A stretch of 64,000 nt of DNA, from positions 2,356,001 through 2,420,000 of the forward strand of contig NZ_JARNTX010000001.1 in assembly GCF_029433095.1 (NCBI RefSeq), given 5' to 3'. Under the pieces are notes generated by a model that saw nothing but the letters and a program-made list of their open reading frames with translations, searched no databases and was not told the origin of the DNA. Numbering within the stretch: position 1 is the first letter of the stretch; the number at the start of each line of letters is the position of its first letter. The DNA is from Hymenobacter sp. YC55 (lineage in GTDB: Bacteria > Bacteroidota > Bacteroidia > Cytophagales > Hymenobacteraceae). Positions 1 through 7,806 of this stretch are shown one piece after another. Made by a program: the position numbers and the translations under genes.

Positions 1-1
1 A

Positions 2-166
2 GTGGCCCTGCTTGCCCTTTCCGACGAAGGCGCCCCCAGCTTCGACCGTCGCGTAGCCGAAAAGCTAGCCACTCTCGATATTCCGAGCTTTGCCTGCACC
101 CCGGCACAGTTTCCAGAGCTAATGGCCGCCGCTATCCAAGGCCGGGAGCTGAAAGTTACCGCTTAA
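2..166 (+). CDS. C-terminal fragment of a VWA-domain (CoxE-like) protein
   Basis: Only the last 54 codons lie in the window; the gene enters from the left edge and stops at 164-166. The fragment has the sense of a beta-strand ending in an ALSDEG turn, then an alpha helix and a strand ending SFACTPAQFPELM. That order resembles the end of the von Willebrand A domain in CoxE-like proteins that sit beside MoxR-type AAA ATPases. In that family the VWA protein is thought to work with the ATPase in protein or metal-centre maturation. The assignment rests on a short tail, so the family is inferred. The upstream neighbours that could confirm it are outside the window. Confidence 0.5.
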   Translation: MALLALSDEGAPSFDRRVAEKLATLDIPSFACTPAQFPELMAAAIQGRELKVTA

Positions 167-178
167 TAGAGCCTGTAA

Positions 179-198
179 CGCGAAGCCTGCGCTTCGTG
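179..198 (+). terminator. Short hairpin after the VWA gene
   Basis: A perfect 6-bp stem (CGAAGC / GCTTCG) with a CTGC loop, extended to 8 bp by a G-U and a C-G pair, lies 13 bases after the stop. There is no T tract, so termination is uncertain. The rest of 199-406 shows no gene. A related sequence with its middle inverted occurs at about 294-317. Confidence 0.3.
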
Positions 199-406
199 CC
201 GCATTGCTAGGGTTGAACTAGTTAACGCCAAGCTCACGCCTAATGAGCCATTGAGCGACTGAACTGCACTGTTGCAACGACATCGTTCAACGACACGCGA
301 AGCGCAGGTTTCGTGCTCCATCTTAGGCCGCTATAAAGTACTGCCGCATGGCAGTATGGCCGGAGGCTGTACATTCGCCATTCAGCCGCACTGCTGCTAC
401 CTTCTT

Positions 407-2818
407 ATGAAACCTACTGCTCTGCTCCTCTTTTTGCTGCTCTTTTCCCTAGCCATGCAAGCGCAAAACCCTCCTGGCAAAACAACTCTCTTCGACGCTG
501 GCTGGCGCTTCCACCGCGGCGGAGCGCAGGGCGCGGAAAAAGCCGGGTTCGATGATGCCAAGTGGCAACCCGTTGATCTGCCCCACGACTGGAGCATTGA
601 GGACCTGCCGGGTACTTCCTCGCCTTTCCACCCCGATGCCATCAGCCAAACCAGCGGCGGCTTCACCACGGGCGGCACCGGCTGGTACCGCAAAACCTTT
701 GTGGTGCCCGCCGCCCAAAAAGGCCAGCGCGTGCAGTTGCAGTTCGACGGCATCTACATGAACGCCGAAGTGTGGCTGAACGGACAATCCATGGGCCGGC
801 ACCCGTATGGCTACACCAGCTTCTGGTACGATGTAACCGACAAAGTGAAGTTTGGGGAGAGCAACGTGGTGGCCGTGGAAGTGAAAAACGAAGGCGCCAA
901 CAGCCGCTGGTACTCGGGTTCGGGCATCTACCGCCACGTCTGGCTCACGGTGCAGGGCCCCGTGCACATCGAGCAATGGGGCACCTACCTGACCACACCG
1001 GACATCACCGCTACTTCGGCGCAGGTGAAAGCGGAAACTCGGGTGCTTAACCAAAGTGCGCAACCCGCCCAGCTCACGCTCGTTACCCGCCTCCGCAACC
1101 CCAAAGGCAAGGAAGTAGCGCGCACCGAATCCAAGCAAACCATAGCGGCTGGCGCTGCAGCCACCGTAGCGCAAACGCTGGCGGTGAAGTCGCCGGAACG
1201 GTGGTCGGTCGACAAGCCCGCGCTGTATACTGCCCTGACGGAAGTGTACCAGGGCCAGCAGTTGCTCGATCAGCAGGAAACACCGTTCGGCATCCGCACC
1301 ATTTCGTTTGACGCGCAGAACGGTTTCCGGCTGAATGGCCAGGCAATGAAGCTGAAAGGCGGCTGCTTCCACCACGACAACGGCCCCTTAGGCGCTAAAG
1401 CCTACGACCGTGCCGAGGAGCGCAAAATCGAGTTGCTGAAAGCTAGCGGTTACAACGCCATCCGCTGCTCCCACAATCCGCCTTCCCCAGCCCTGCTCGC
1501 CGCCTGCGACCGACTTGGCATGCTGGTTATCGACGAGGCCTTCGACCAGTGGCGGGAAGCCAAAAACCCCTTCGACTACCACCTCTACTTCGATCGGTGG
1601 TGGCAGCAAGACGTGGCCAGCATGGTACTCCGCGACCGTAACCACCCGAGCATCATTCTCTGGAGCCTCGGCAATGAAATACCGGAACGAGGCAAGCCGG
1701 AAGGCGCCAAAACCGCTCGCGAGCTGGCCGACTTCATTCGCACCCTCGACACGAGCCGGCCCATCACCGCCGCCGTTAACGGCCTCGCCCCCGACAAGGA
1801 CCCCTACTTTGCCGAACTCGACGTGGCTGGCTACAACTACGCCGCCGGCGGCGACCATCACCAGAAAGACATCTACGCCCAAGACCACGCCCGCTTGCCC
1901 AATCGGGTGATGTACGGCTCGGAAACCTACCCGCTCGAAGCGTTTGACAGCTGGATGAAAACCCTGGACCATCCGTACGTAATCGGCGACTTCGTGTGGA
2001 CGGCCTTCGACTATATCGGCGAAGCTAGCATTGGCTGGCTTGGCTACTGGCAGTACCAGAACTTCTACCCCTGGAACCTAGCCTTCTGCGGCGACATCGA
2101 CATTTGCGGCTGGAAACGCCCCCAATCCTACTACCGCGACGCGCTTTGGCAACCAAACCAAGTTTCGCTTTTCGTTAAGCCGCCCACCCCCTCATTTCCC
2201 TTGAACCTTACCAAAGAAGAATGGAGCAAGTGGGAATGGCGCGACGTGCTAGCCGACTGGAATTGGCCGGGTCAGGAAAACAAGCCTCTGACCGTAGAAG
2301 TGTATTCGTCGTGCGAGCAAGTGGAGCTACAACTAAACGGCAAAAGCCTCGGCACCAAGCCCACCAACCGCTCCACCCAATACACCGCCACCTGGACCGT
2401 GCCCTACCAGCCCGGCGAGTTAAAAGCCATTGGCCGCAACGGCAACAAGCAAGTTGGCACCGCCGAACTGCGCACCGCCGCCCAACCCACCCGCCTCGCC
2501 CTCACCGCCGACCGTGCAAGCATTAAAGCCAACAGCCAAGACCTGAGCTATATCACCGTGGAACTACTTGACAGCAAGGGCGTCCGCCACCCCAAAGCAG
2601 AAAGCGCTCTGAAGTTCGAGTTAAGCGGCCCCGGCACCATCGTTGGGGTCGGCAACGCCAATCCTACCAGCACCGAAAGCTACCAACGCCCCCAACGCAA
2701 TGCTTGGCAGGGCCGCGCGCTGGTTGTGGTGAAGTCCGGCGAGAAAGCCGGCAAGATGACGCTCCGAGCTACTGCGGAGGGCCTGCCAGCAGCAGAAGTG
2801 ACAATTGTGGCACGGTAA
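407..2818 (+). CDS. Secreted glycoside hydrolase family 2 (beta-galactosidase type)
   Basis: An 803-residue exported enzyme. The ATG at 407 was chosen because it begins a clean signal peptide (about residues 1-20, ending AMQAQ); an open frame runs further upstream without one. Order: jelly-roll sugar-binding domain (about 25-190), Ig-like domain (about 195-300), TIM barrel (about 305-600), then Ig-like C-terminal modules including a DUF4982-like segment. The GH2 acid/base is E424 in WSLGNE and the likely nucleophile is E506 in YGSE. IRCSHNPP and DEAFDQW are also typical. The family releases beta-linked galactose or other hexoses from oligosaccharides, probably in the periplasm here. It stands next to the GH43/SusCD genes but on the opposite strand, so it is a separate transcript. 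Exact substrate is not readable from sequence. Confidence 0.9.
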   Translation: MKPTALLLFLLLFSLAMQAQNPPGKTTLFDAGWRFHRGGAQGAEKAGFDDAKWQPVDLPHDWSIEDLPGTSSPFHPDAISQTSGGFTTGGTGWYRKTFVVPAAQKGQRVQLQFDGIYMNAEVWLNGQSMGRHPYGYTSFWYDVTDKVKFGESNVVAVEVKNEGANSRWYSGSGIYRHVWLTVQGPVHIEQWGTYLTTPDITATSAQVKAETRVLNQSAQPAQLTLVTRLRNPKGKEVARTESKQTIAAGAAATVAQTLAVKSPERWSVDKPALYTALTEVYQGQQLLDQQETPFGIRTISFDAQNGFRLNGQAMKLKGGCFHHDNGPLGAKAYDRAEERKIELLKASGYNAIRCSHNPPSPALLAACDRLGMLVIDEAFDQWREAKNPFDYHLYFDRWWQQDVASMVLRDRNHPSIILWSLGNEIPERGKPEGAKTARELADFIRTLDTSRPITAAVNGLAPDKDPYFAELDVAGYNYAAGGDHHQKDIYAQDHARLPNRVMYGSETYPLEAFDSWMKTLDHPYVIGDFVWTAFDYIGEASIGWLGYWQYQNFYPWNLAFCGDIDICGWKRPQSYYRDALWQPNQVSLFVKPPTPSFPLNLTKEEWSKWEWRDVLADWNWPGQENKPLTVEVYSSCEQVELQLNGKSLGTKPTNRSTQYTATWTVPYQPGELKAIGRNGNKQVGTAELRTAAQPTRLALTADRASIKANSQDLSYITVELLDSKGVRHPKAESALKFELSGPGTIVGVGNANPTSTESYQRPQRNAWQGRALVVVKSGEKAGKMTLRATAEGLPAAEVTIVAR

Positions 2819-2826
2819 ATACCTTT

Positions 2827-2884
2827 TTCCAGAGCAAAAAGAGGAGCTTGGCAAAAGTGCCAAGCTCCTCTTTTTGCTCTGGAA
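2827..2884. terminator. 27-bp perfect-stem bidirectional terminator
   Basis: Two perfectly complementary 27-base arms flank an AAAG loop, starting 8 bases after the GH2 stop. The stem contains an A5/T5 block, so a shorter core hairpin (GAGGAGCTTGGCA) is followed by a T5 run on either strand. This works as an intrinsic terminator in both directions. Confidence 0.85.
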
Positions 2885-3009
2885 GGAATCAGAGAATTTA
2901 TACTACGTGTCAGCTAGAGAAGGCTAGATAGTTAGTTTTCCTCAGCTGCGGTTACGCATTTAGCAAGGAGGGACTAGGGATGGTTGAATAATCGTTGTTT
3001 ACCTCGACC

Positions 3010-3119
3010 GTCATGCTGAGCGCAGCCGAAGCATCTCGCGTGCTGATGTTGCAGTGCTAAATGAGTTTACCACACTAGCGAGATGCTTCGACTTCGCCTC
3101 CGGCTGCGCTCAGCATGAC
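3010..3119. repeat. Palindromic composite repeat, copy a (tails B and A)
   Basis: The ends GTCATGCTGAGCGCAGCCG and its complement form a 19-bp stem, followed inward by the shared AAGCATCTCGC half-site on each side; the right arm has a 12-base insertion. The left tail is GTGCTGATGTTG (type B) and the right tail, read inward, is TAGTGTGGTAAAC (type A). It lies in the 2819-3236 gap between convergent GH2 and GH43 genes; the remainder of that gap shows no gene. Confidence 0.85.
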
Positions 3120-3236
3120 AGACGGGGGCGTTCAATTGGGAATTAACTGCCCCTTGCTCCTCCTTGCTAGATGCGCAGCCGCTGAGTGAACTAGCGCTTT
3201 AGCTTTTAGCTCTGGATTACGAGAATGTGAGGCTTA

Positions 3237-4850
3237 CTACTGACTATCCAACTGAAAACGCTCGAAGGTGGCAGTGGCGGCGACGGGTCCACGGGCTAGC
3301 ACGCCGACGCGCACACCCCGGTCCCAAGGCGGCAGGTAAGTGCCATTGATGGCCGCGGCCCCGGCGGCGGGCATAGCCTGCCAGGTTTTGCCGTTGTCGG
3401 CGCTGTAGTCGAAGCGGAACTGGTTGCCGTTTTCGGCTTTTAAGCGGAAGGTTAGGGCCGAACCGGTGGGCAATTTGGTTTCACTAATGGTTTTCTGCTT
3501 GCCTTTCTCTAGTTGCCAAAGTTGCAACTTTCCGCCGCCGGCCGTGAGGGCCAACGTGTTTTCCGGGTCGCCGTGGGCGGCTATGCCGGCTACAGTGCCA
3601 GCGGGCAAGGTGGCGGGGTTTAGGAGCGTAGTAGTAGCGGTGTAATCGGCGGTAGTAGTATGCTGGCCCAGAACCGCGCCGCTGTGTTGTGGGCGGGCAG
3701 TGAGTTGCAGCTTACCATCGCGCACGGCTACAGTGGGCCGCTCTTCCACCGGCCACTGCCACGACGGCAACAGCGTGGGCTGATCGAATTCGTCGTTTAG
3801 GTCGCGGGCAGCGGCTGCGGGAGCGGGGTTGGTGGGTACGGAGCCACCACGGAACTCAGGCCAACCGTCGGCGGTCCAGGTGAATTCGCTGAGTACACCT
3901 TGGCGGCCCACAAACTCGAAGCTGCGGGTATCGTAGGCGTGGTGCAGCATGTACCACCGGTCGCCACGGTTGAACACGGTACCATGACCGGGGCAGGCCC
4001 ACTTGTCGTTTTTGGTGAGAATCGGGTTCTTCTCGTACTTCTCCCAGGGCCCAAGTAGGCTTTTGGCCCGCGCAATACCGGTGCCATAGGTGCAAGTATG
4101 CCCGCAACAGCCGTTGGCAGCGTAAAAAGCGTAGAAATAGTCGTTGCGCTTGATCATGGATACGCCTTCCACAAGGTTACCTTCCCAGGGTGCCGTGTTG
4201 CGAAACAGCTCTTTTTTCTCGCCGAGCAGCGCGGTATGCTCTTCGTTGAGGCGTTGCGCCCAGATGGGTGTGGGCAGGTTGCGGCTGTTGCCGTCTTCCT
4301 TCCAAATCAGATACAACTCGTCCTTCTCATCGCGCATCGGGAAGCCGTCAATCGAGCCGACCTCCTGCCCGACCAGCGGGCCCAAGTCGCGGTACGGACC
4401 GGCAGGGTTATCGGCCACAGCCACGCCTACCGCTAGGTTGCCGCCTTTTTTGTGGGCGGTGTAGTAGATGTAGGTTTTGTCGCCTTCCTGGCTGATTTCG
4501 GGTGCCCAGAAATAGTAGTCGGCCCAAGTGGGCAGCTCATTGGGGAATACGTGGCCCGCCAGTTCCCAATCGGTGAGGTTGGTTGACTTCAGCAGCGGAA
4601 ACACCGGCCCCCAGTTCGAGGAAGTGGCCGTGGCCCAGTAGGTGTGGCCTACTTTGGTGATGGAGGGATCAGGAAAGTCGCCGGCCAAGACCGGATTGAC
4701 AATGTTTATGGCCGGCACATTGGCTTCTGCCTTGGCTTCGGCGGTGTTGGAAGTGGGCGTACTAACGGCGGTGGTTCTGGTTTCCTGGCAGGCGCTCAGC
4801 AGGCACCAGGCAAAGCCAAGCGTTAGATTGATCTTCGTTTTTAATGCCAT
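3237..4850 (-). CDS. GH43 lipoprotein with C-terminal concanavalin-like domain
   Basis: A 537-residue putative arabinofuranosidase or xylosidase. The start at 4850 gives a signal peptide with lipobox LSAC (C21); an upstream open stretch lacks this. The five-bladed propeller of GH43 spans about 48-340. Candidate catalytic residues are the Asp in FPDPS (D61), the Asp in SIDGFP and the Glu in LVEGVS. A C-terminal beta-sandwich (about 355-537), starting LNDEFDQP, resembles the accessory domain found after GH43 modules. The usual role is removal of terminal arabinose or xylose. It is the last gene of the run SusC-SusD-GH43-GH43 on the minus strand, so it probably belongs to that operon, 119 bases after the previous GH43. 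Substrate is inferred from family and context only. Confidence 0.87.
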   Translation of the reverse strand: MALKTKINLTLGFAWCLLSACQETRTTAVSTPTSNTAEAKAEANVPAINIVNPVLAGDFPDPSITKVGHTYWATATSSNWGPVFPLLKSTNLTDWELAGHVFPNELPTWADYYFWAPEISQEGDKTYIYYTAHKKGGNLAVGVAVADNPAGPYRDLGPLVGQEVGSIDGFPMRDEKDELYLIWKEDGNSRNLPTPIWAQRLNEEHTALLGEKKELFRNTAPWEGNLVEGVSMIKRNDYFYAFYAANGCCGHTCTYGTGIARAKSLLGPWEKYEKNPILTKNDKWACPGHGTVFNRGDRWYMLHHAYDTRSFEFVGRQGVLSEFTWTADGWPEFRGGSVPTNPAPAAAARDLNDEFDQPTLLPSWQWPVEERPTVAVRDGKLQLTARPQHSGAVLGQHTTTADYTATTTLLNPATLPAGTVAGIAAHGDPENTLALTAGGGKLQLWQLEKGKQKTISETKLPTGSALTFRLKAENGNQFRFDYSADNGKTWQAMPAAGAAAINGTYLPPWDRGVRVGVLARGPVAATATFERFQLDSQ

Positions 4851-4969
4851 GAAGAGGCTATGATTTTGTGGGTGACGTAAGTCTACTCTTGTATATTCTG
4901 GCAGTTTCCCTCTTTCAAGAAGGGGAATCACCAACTTCTATTTCTAGCTGTACCCTAAGCGGCTACATG

Positions 4970-6034
4970 CTACTCACCGGCTGGCTCGGGTAGGACGACC
5001 CCAAGGGGAACGGGGGTGCCAAAGTTAGGCGTACCGTCGGGGTTCCAGGTGAACTTCTGCATGCGCGGGCTACGGGCATCGCCGCAACCTTTGCCGGGCG
5101 CGGCGTTAGCGTGGTACAGTATCCAGTCTTCCTGCCCGTTCTTCGACTTGAAAAAAGTGTTGTGCCCCGGCCCGTACACATTATCGGTGGTGCTCTTGGT
5201 GAAGACTGGCGTGCTCGATTTGGTCCAGGCCGTGGGGTTCATGGGGTCGGCGGTGCTGGAGGCGGAAAGCAAGCCGAGGGCGTAATCGTCGGTGCTGCAG
5301 TGGCTGGCCGAGTACACAATAAACGTTTTGTCGTTGTGCTTGAGCACTTCGGGTCCTTCGTTCACCTTCGGGTCGCCGAGGGTTTCCCAATTGAATTCGG
5401 GGCGGCTGAGCTGCGCGCGGGGCCCGGTTAGGGTCCAGGGGCTGCTCATCTGGCAGATATAGAGGCGCTGCTCCACCGAACCGGCCTCCTGCCCCGACCA
5501 CACCATATACCGTTTGCCGTTCTGCTCTAGGATGGTAGCATCAATGGCCCACAAATCCTGACCCGGCACCGCAATCTGGCCCTTCTCCACCCAAGTACCG
5601 GTGGTGGGGTCGGCAGCCGAATTTTCCAGCACCCACAGGCGCTGGCCGCCGCAGCAGTTGCCCGGCCCGGCCGTGAAATACACGTACCACTTACCGTCGA
5701 GGAAATGAATTTCCGGCGCCCAAATATCCCGCGAAGCCGCGCCCGTCGCCTGCGGCGTCCAGATGACTTTGCTCGGCGCCGAACCTAGTTCCGACATCTT
5801 TGCCGTTTTCCACAGCGTCAGATTCCGGCCGGTGGTGTGCATGTAGTAGTAGAAACCGTCTTTTTCAATCACCCACGGGTCGGGGCCGGAAGGAAGCACT
5901 GGGTTGCGGTACGTGGTTGTTTCCGTAACGGGGCCGGTTGGCGTCGTGGCGGAGGGGGTGGATTCTTTGGTGCAAGACAGCAGTGCAACAAGCAGCGCCG
6001 CGGGCAGGAATCGGTGAAGCGAGATGGGAAGCAT
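4970..6034 (-). CDS. GH43 lipoprotein (arabinanase/arabinofuranosidase-like)
   Basis: A 354-residue lipoprotein with a short signal and lipobox ALLSC (C21). The propeller starts at YRNPVLPSGPDPW; the Asp of GPDPW, the Asp of AIDATI and the Glu of NEGPEVL fit the GH43 triad of base, pKa modulator and acid. It lacks the extra C-terminal sandwich of its downstream neighbour, so the two GH43 proteins are not simple duplicates. A Cys-Cys pair in GPGNCCGG lies near the expected active-site face. The gene is 133 bases after the SusD stop and probably in the same transcript. It likely trims arabinose- or xylose-containing side chains at the cell surface or in the periplasm. Confidence 0.85.
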   Translation of the reverse strand: MLPISLHRFLPAALLVALLSCTKESTPSATTPTGPVTETTTYRNPVLPSGPDPWVIEKDGFYYYMHTTGRNLTLWKTAKMSELGSAPSKVIWTPQATGAASRDIWAPEIHFLDGKWYVYFTAGPGNCCGGQRLWVLENSAADPTTGTWVEKGQIAVPGQDLWAIDATILEQNGKRYMVWSGQEAGSVEQRLYICQMSSPWTLTGPRAQLSRPEFNWETLGDPKVNEGPEVLKHNDKTFIVYSASHCSTDDYALGLLSASSTADPMNPTAWTKSSTPVFTKSTTDNVYGPGHNTFFKSKNGQEDWILYHANAAPGKGCGDARSPRMQKFTWNPDGTPNFGTPVPLGVVLPEPAGE

Positions 6035-6167
6035 GGCAGAAGGAAGAGGCGAGCAGGCAATTTCAACAAAGTAAGCTTAACAACGAGCCGAACCGGTTAC
6101 GACCGAAACAAACAGCCGCCCCGACCAGGGCCGGAGCGGCTGCTACCAACGGTCAGCTGCAAGCAGC

Positions 6168-7742
6168 TTACCAATTATCGTTTTGCGTGAGCTTGTTCAA
6201 ATCCACTTCCGACTGTGGCAGCGGCAGCAAGCGCGAGCGGCCCACCCGGAAATTATTGAAGTCGGGGTCGCGGGCTTTCAGTTGGTCCACAGTCGCTTGG
6301 TTGTCGAGCAAGCCCCAGCGCTGCAAGTCAAACCAGCGTACTCCCTCACCCGTCAGTTCGGTCACGCGCTCATGCATGATCTGCATCCGCAGGCTTTCGC
6401 GGGTGAAGCTGGCCGTCAGAGGGGCTAAGCCGGCACGCTGGCGCACCCGGTTGATGAGCGGAATGGCTGCAGCCGTCTGGCCTTGTTCGTTGAGGGCTTC
6501 GGCTTGCTGCAACAGCACATCGGCAAAGCGCAGCACACGCTGGTTGATAGGCGAATCAAAGTCCTCGAACGTGCGGTAGTAGTCGGTTTGATACTTGCGC
6601 CAGTACACGCGGGCCCGGTTGCGGGCATCTTTGCCGTAGCGGGTCAGAAAGCCGGTGCCGTAGACCAAGGTGTCGGCATCGGCGGGTAGGGCGCTCGGGA
6701 ACTGAGTTTGGTCGAGGCGGTTGTAGAACACGGTAGCGGCCAGGCGCGGGTCGCGCTGACCGTTGGCCGCGGGCTCCTGCAAAAACTCGCGCACCACCCA
6801 AGGCCGTACTTCGCCATCGTTGAAGCCGTAGCCCGGCACGCCCCAAAACTGAGAGCGTTGCCCACCCTGCGAAGAAGTGGCATCGGGGCCGCCACCAGCG
6901 TCGTTACCGCCCTTTCTCTCGTCTGAAAACTGTACCTCGAAAATGGATTCCGGGTTGTTCTCGGTGGTATGGCGGAAGTTGCTGGTGTACGGGACATCCT
7001 CTACTTTATAAAGCCCCGAATTTATCACCTGCGCAAACTGTGCCTGCGCGTCGGCCCAGCGCTTGTTTTGCATGTAGGCTTTGCCAAGCAGCGTAGTGGC
7101 CGCGCCTTTGGTGGCCCGCCCAGCATCGGTTGCCGGATACGTAGCGGGCAGGTCGGTTTGGGCGGCTTGCAGGTCGCTGATGATTTGGTCCCACACTTGC
7201 GCTTCGGTGCCCTGCGGAAACGACTGATTCAGTCCGGTGGAATATTGCAGCGCCAGCGGCACTTTGCCGTAGAGTGACACCAGGTTGAAGTACGACAATG
7301 CCCGCAGGAACTTGGCCTCCGCAACAATCCGCTTCTGCAGCCCCGCATCCATACCTTGAATGGTAGGCACCCGGTCGATTACCTGGTTGCAACGGAAAAT
7401 AGTGCGGTAGTGGTCGCGCCAGATGTTGTTCGACACCTCGAAGTCGTAGTTCACCTGAATGAAGTGGGTGAAATCGGCTAGTTCGCCCCAGGGGCTTTGG
7501 CTGAAGCCGGTATCATCGCGTAAATCGAAGGCAAAATTGAGCCAGCGGCGGTACATGCCCAAGCCTTGCAGGCCCGCGTAGCAAGCTACAGAGCCTTTCA
7601 CGGCATCATCGGAAGTGTTCCACGACAGTTCGGTGAGGGGCAAATTAGGGTTGGACTGATCGAGCAGGTCTTTCTCGCAGGCCGTAGCGCTCAGCAGCAA
7701 AGCACCCGCCATGCTTAGCCGCGTCAGAAAAGTATTTTTCAT
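6168..7742 (-). CDS. SusD/RagB family glycan-binding lipoprotein
   Basis: A 524-residue surface lipoprotein with lipobox ATAC (C22). After a Ser/Asn-rich linker come the alpha-helical TPR-like repeats of SusD proteins, for example the helix containing AEAKFLRALSYFNLVSLYG, and the C-terminal AVxLMHERxxEL-like segment (here MQIMHERVTELTGEG followed by RWFDLQRWG). SusD proteins bind oligosaccharides on the cell surface and act as the lid of the SusC transporter. The gene begins 64 bases after the partner SusC stop, the normal order and spacing for a co-transcribed pair. Specificity cannot be read, but the two downstream GH43 genes point to arabinose- or xylose-containing glycans. Confidence 0.93.
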   Translation of the reverse strand: MKNTFLTRLSMAGALLLSATACEKDLLDQSNPNLPLTELSWNTSDDAVKGSVACYAGLQGLGMYRRWLNFAFDLRDDTGFSQSPWGELADFTHFIQVNYDFEVSNNIWRDHYRTIFRCNQVIDRVPTIQGMDAGLQKRIVAEAKFLRALSYFNLVSLYGKVPLALQYSTGLNQSFPQGTEAQVWDQIISDLQAAQTDLPATYPATDAGRATKGAATTLLGKAYMQNKRWADAQAQFAQVINSGLYKVEDVPYTSNFRHTTENNPESIFEVQFSDERKGGNDAGGGPDATSSQGGQRSQFWGVPGYGFNDGEVRPWVVREFLQEPAANGQRDPRLAATVFYNRLDQTQFPSALPADADTLVYGTGFLTRYGKDARNRARVYWRKYQTDYYRTFEDFDSPINQRVLRFADVLLQQAEALNEQGQTAAAIPLINRVRQRAGLAPLTASFTRESLRMQIMHERVTELTGEGVRWFDLQRWGLLDNQATVDQLKARDPDFNNFRVGRSRLLPLPQSEVDLNKLTQNDNW

Positions 7743-7806
7743 GTCAATGACTGATTAAAAAGTATGAGTGTAGCGCTTGGATTGCAGCGCCTACCTTTTA
7801 GTTGGC

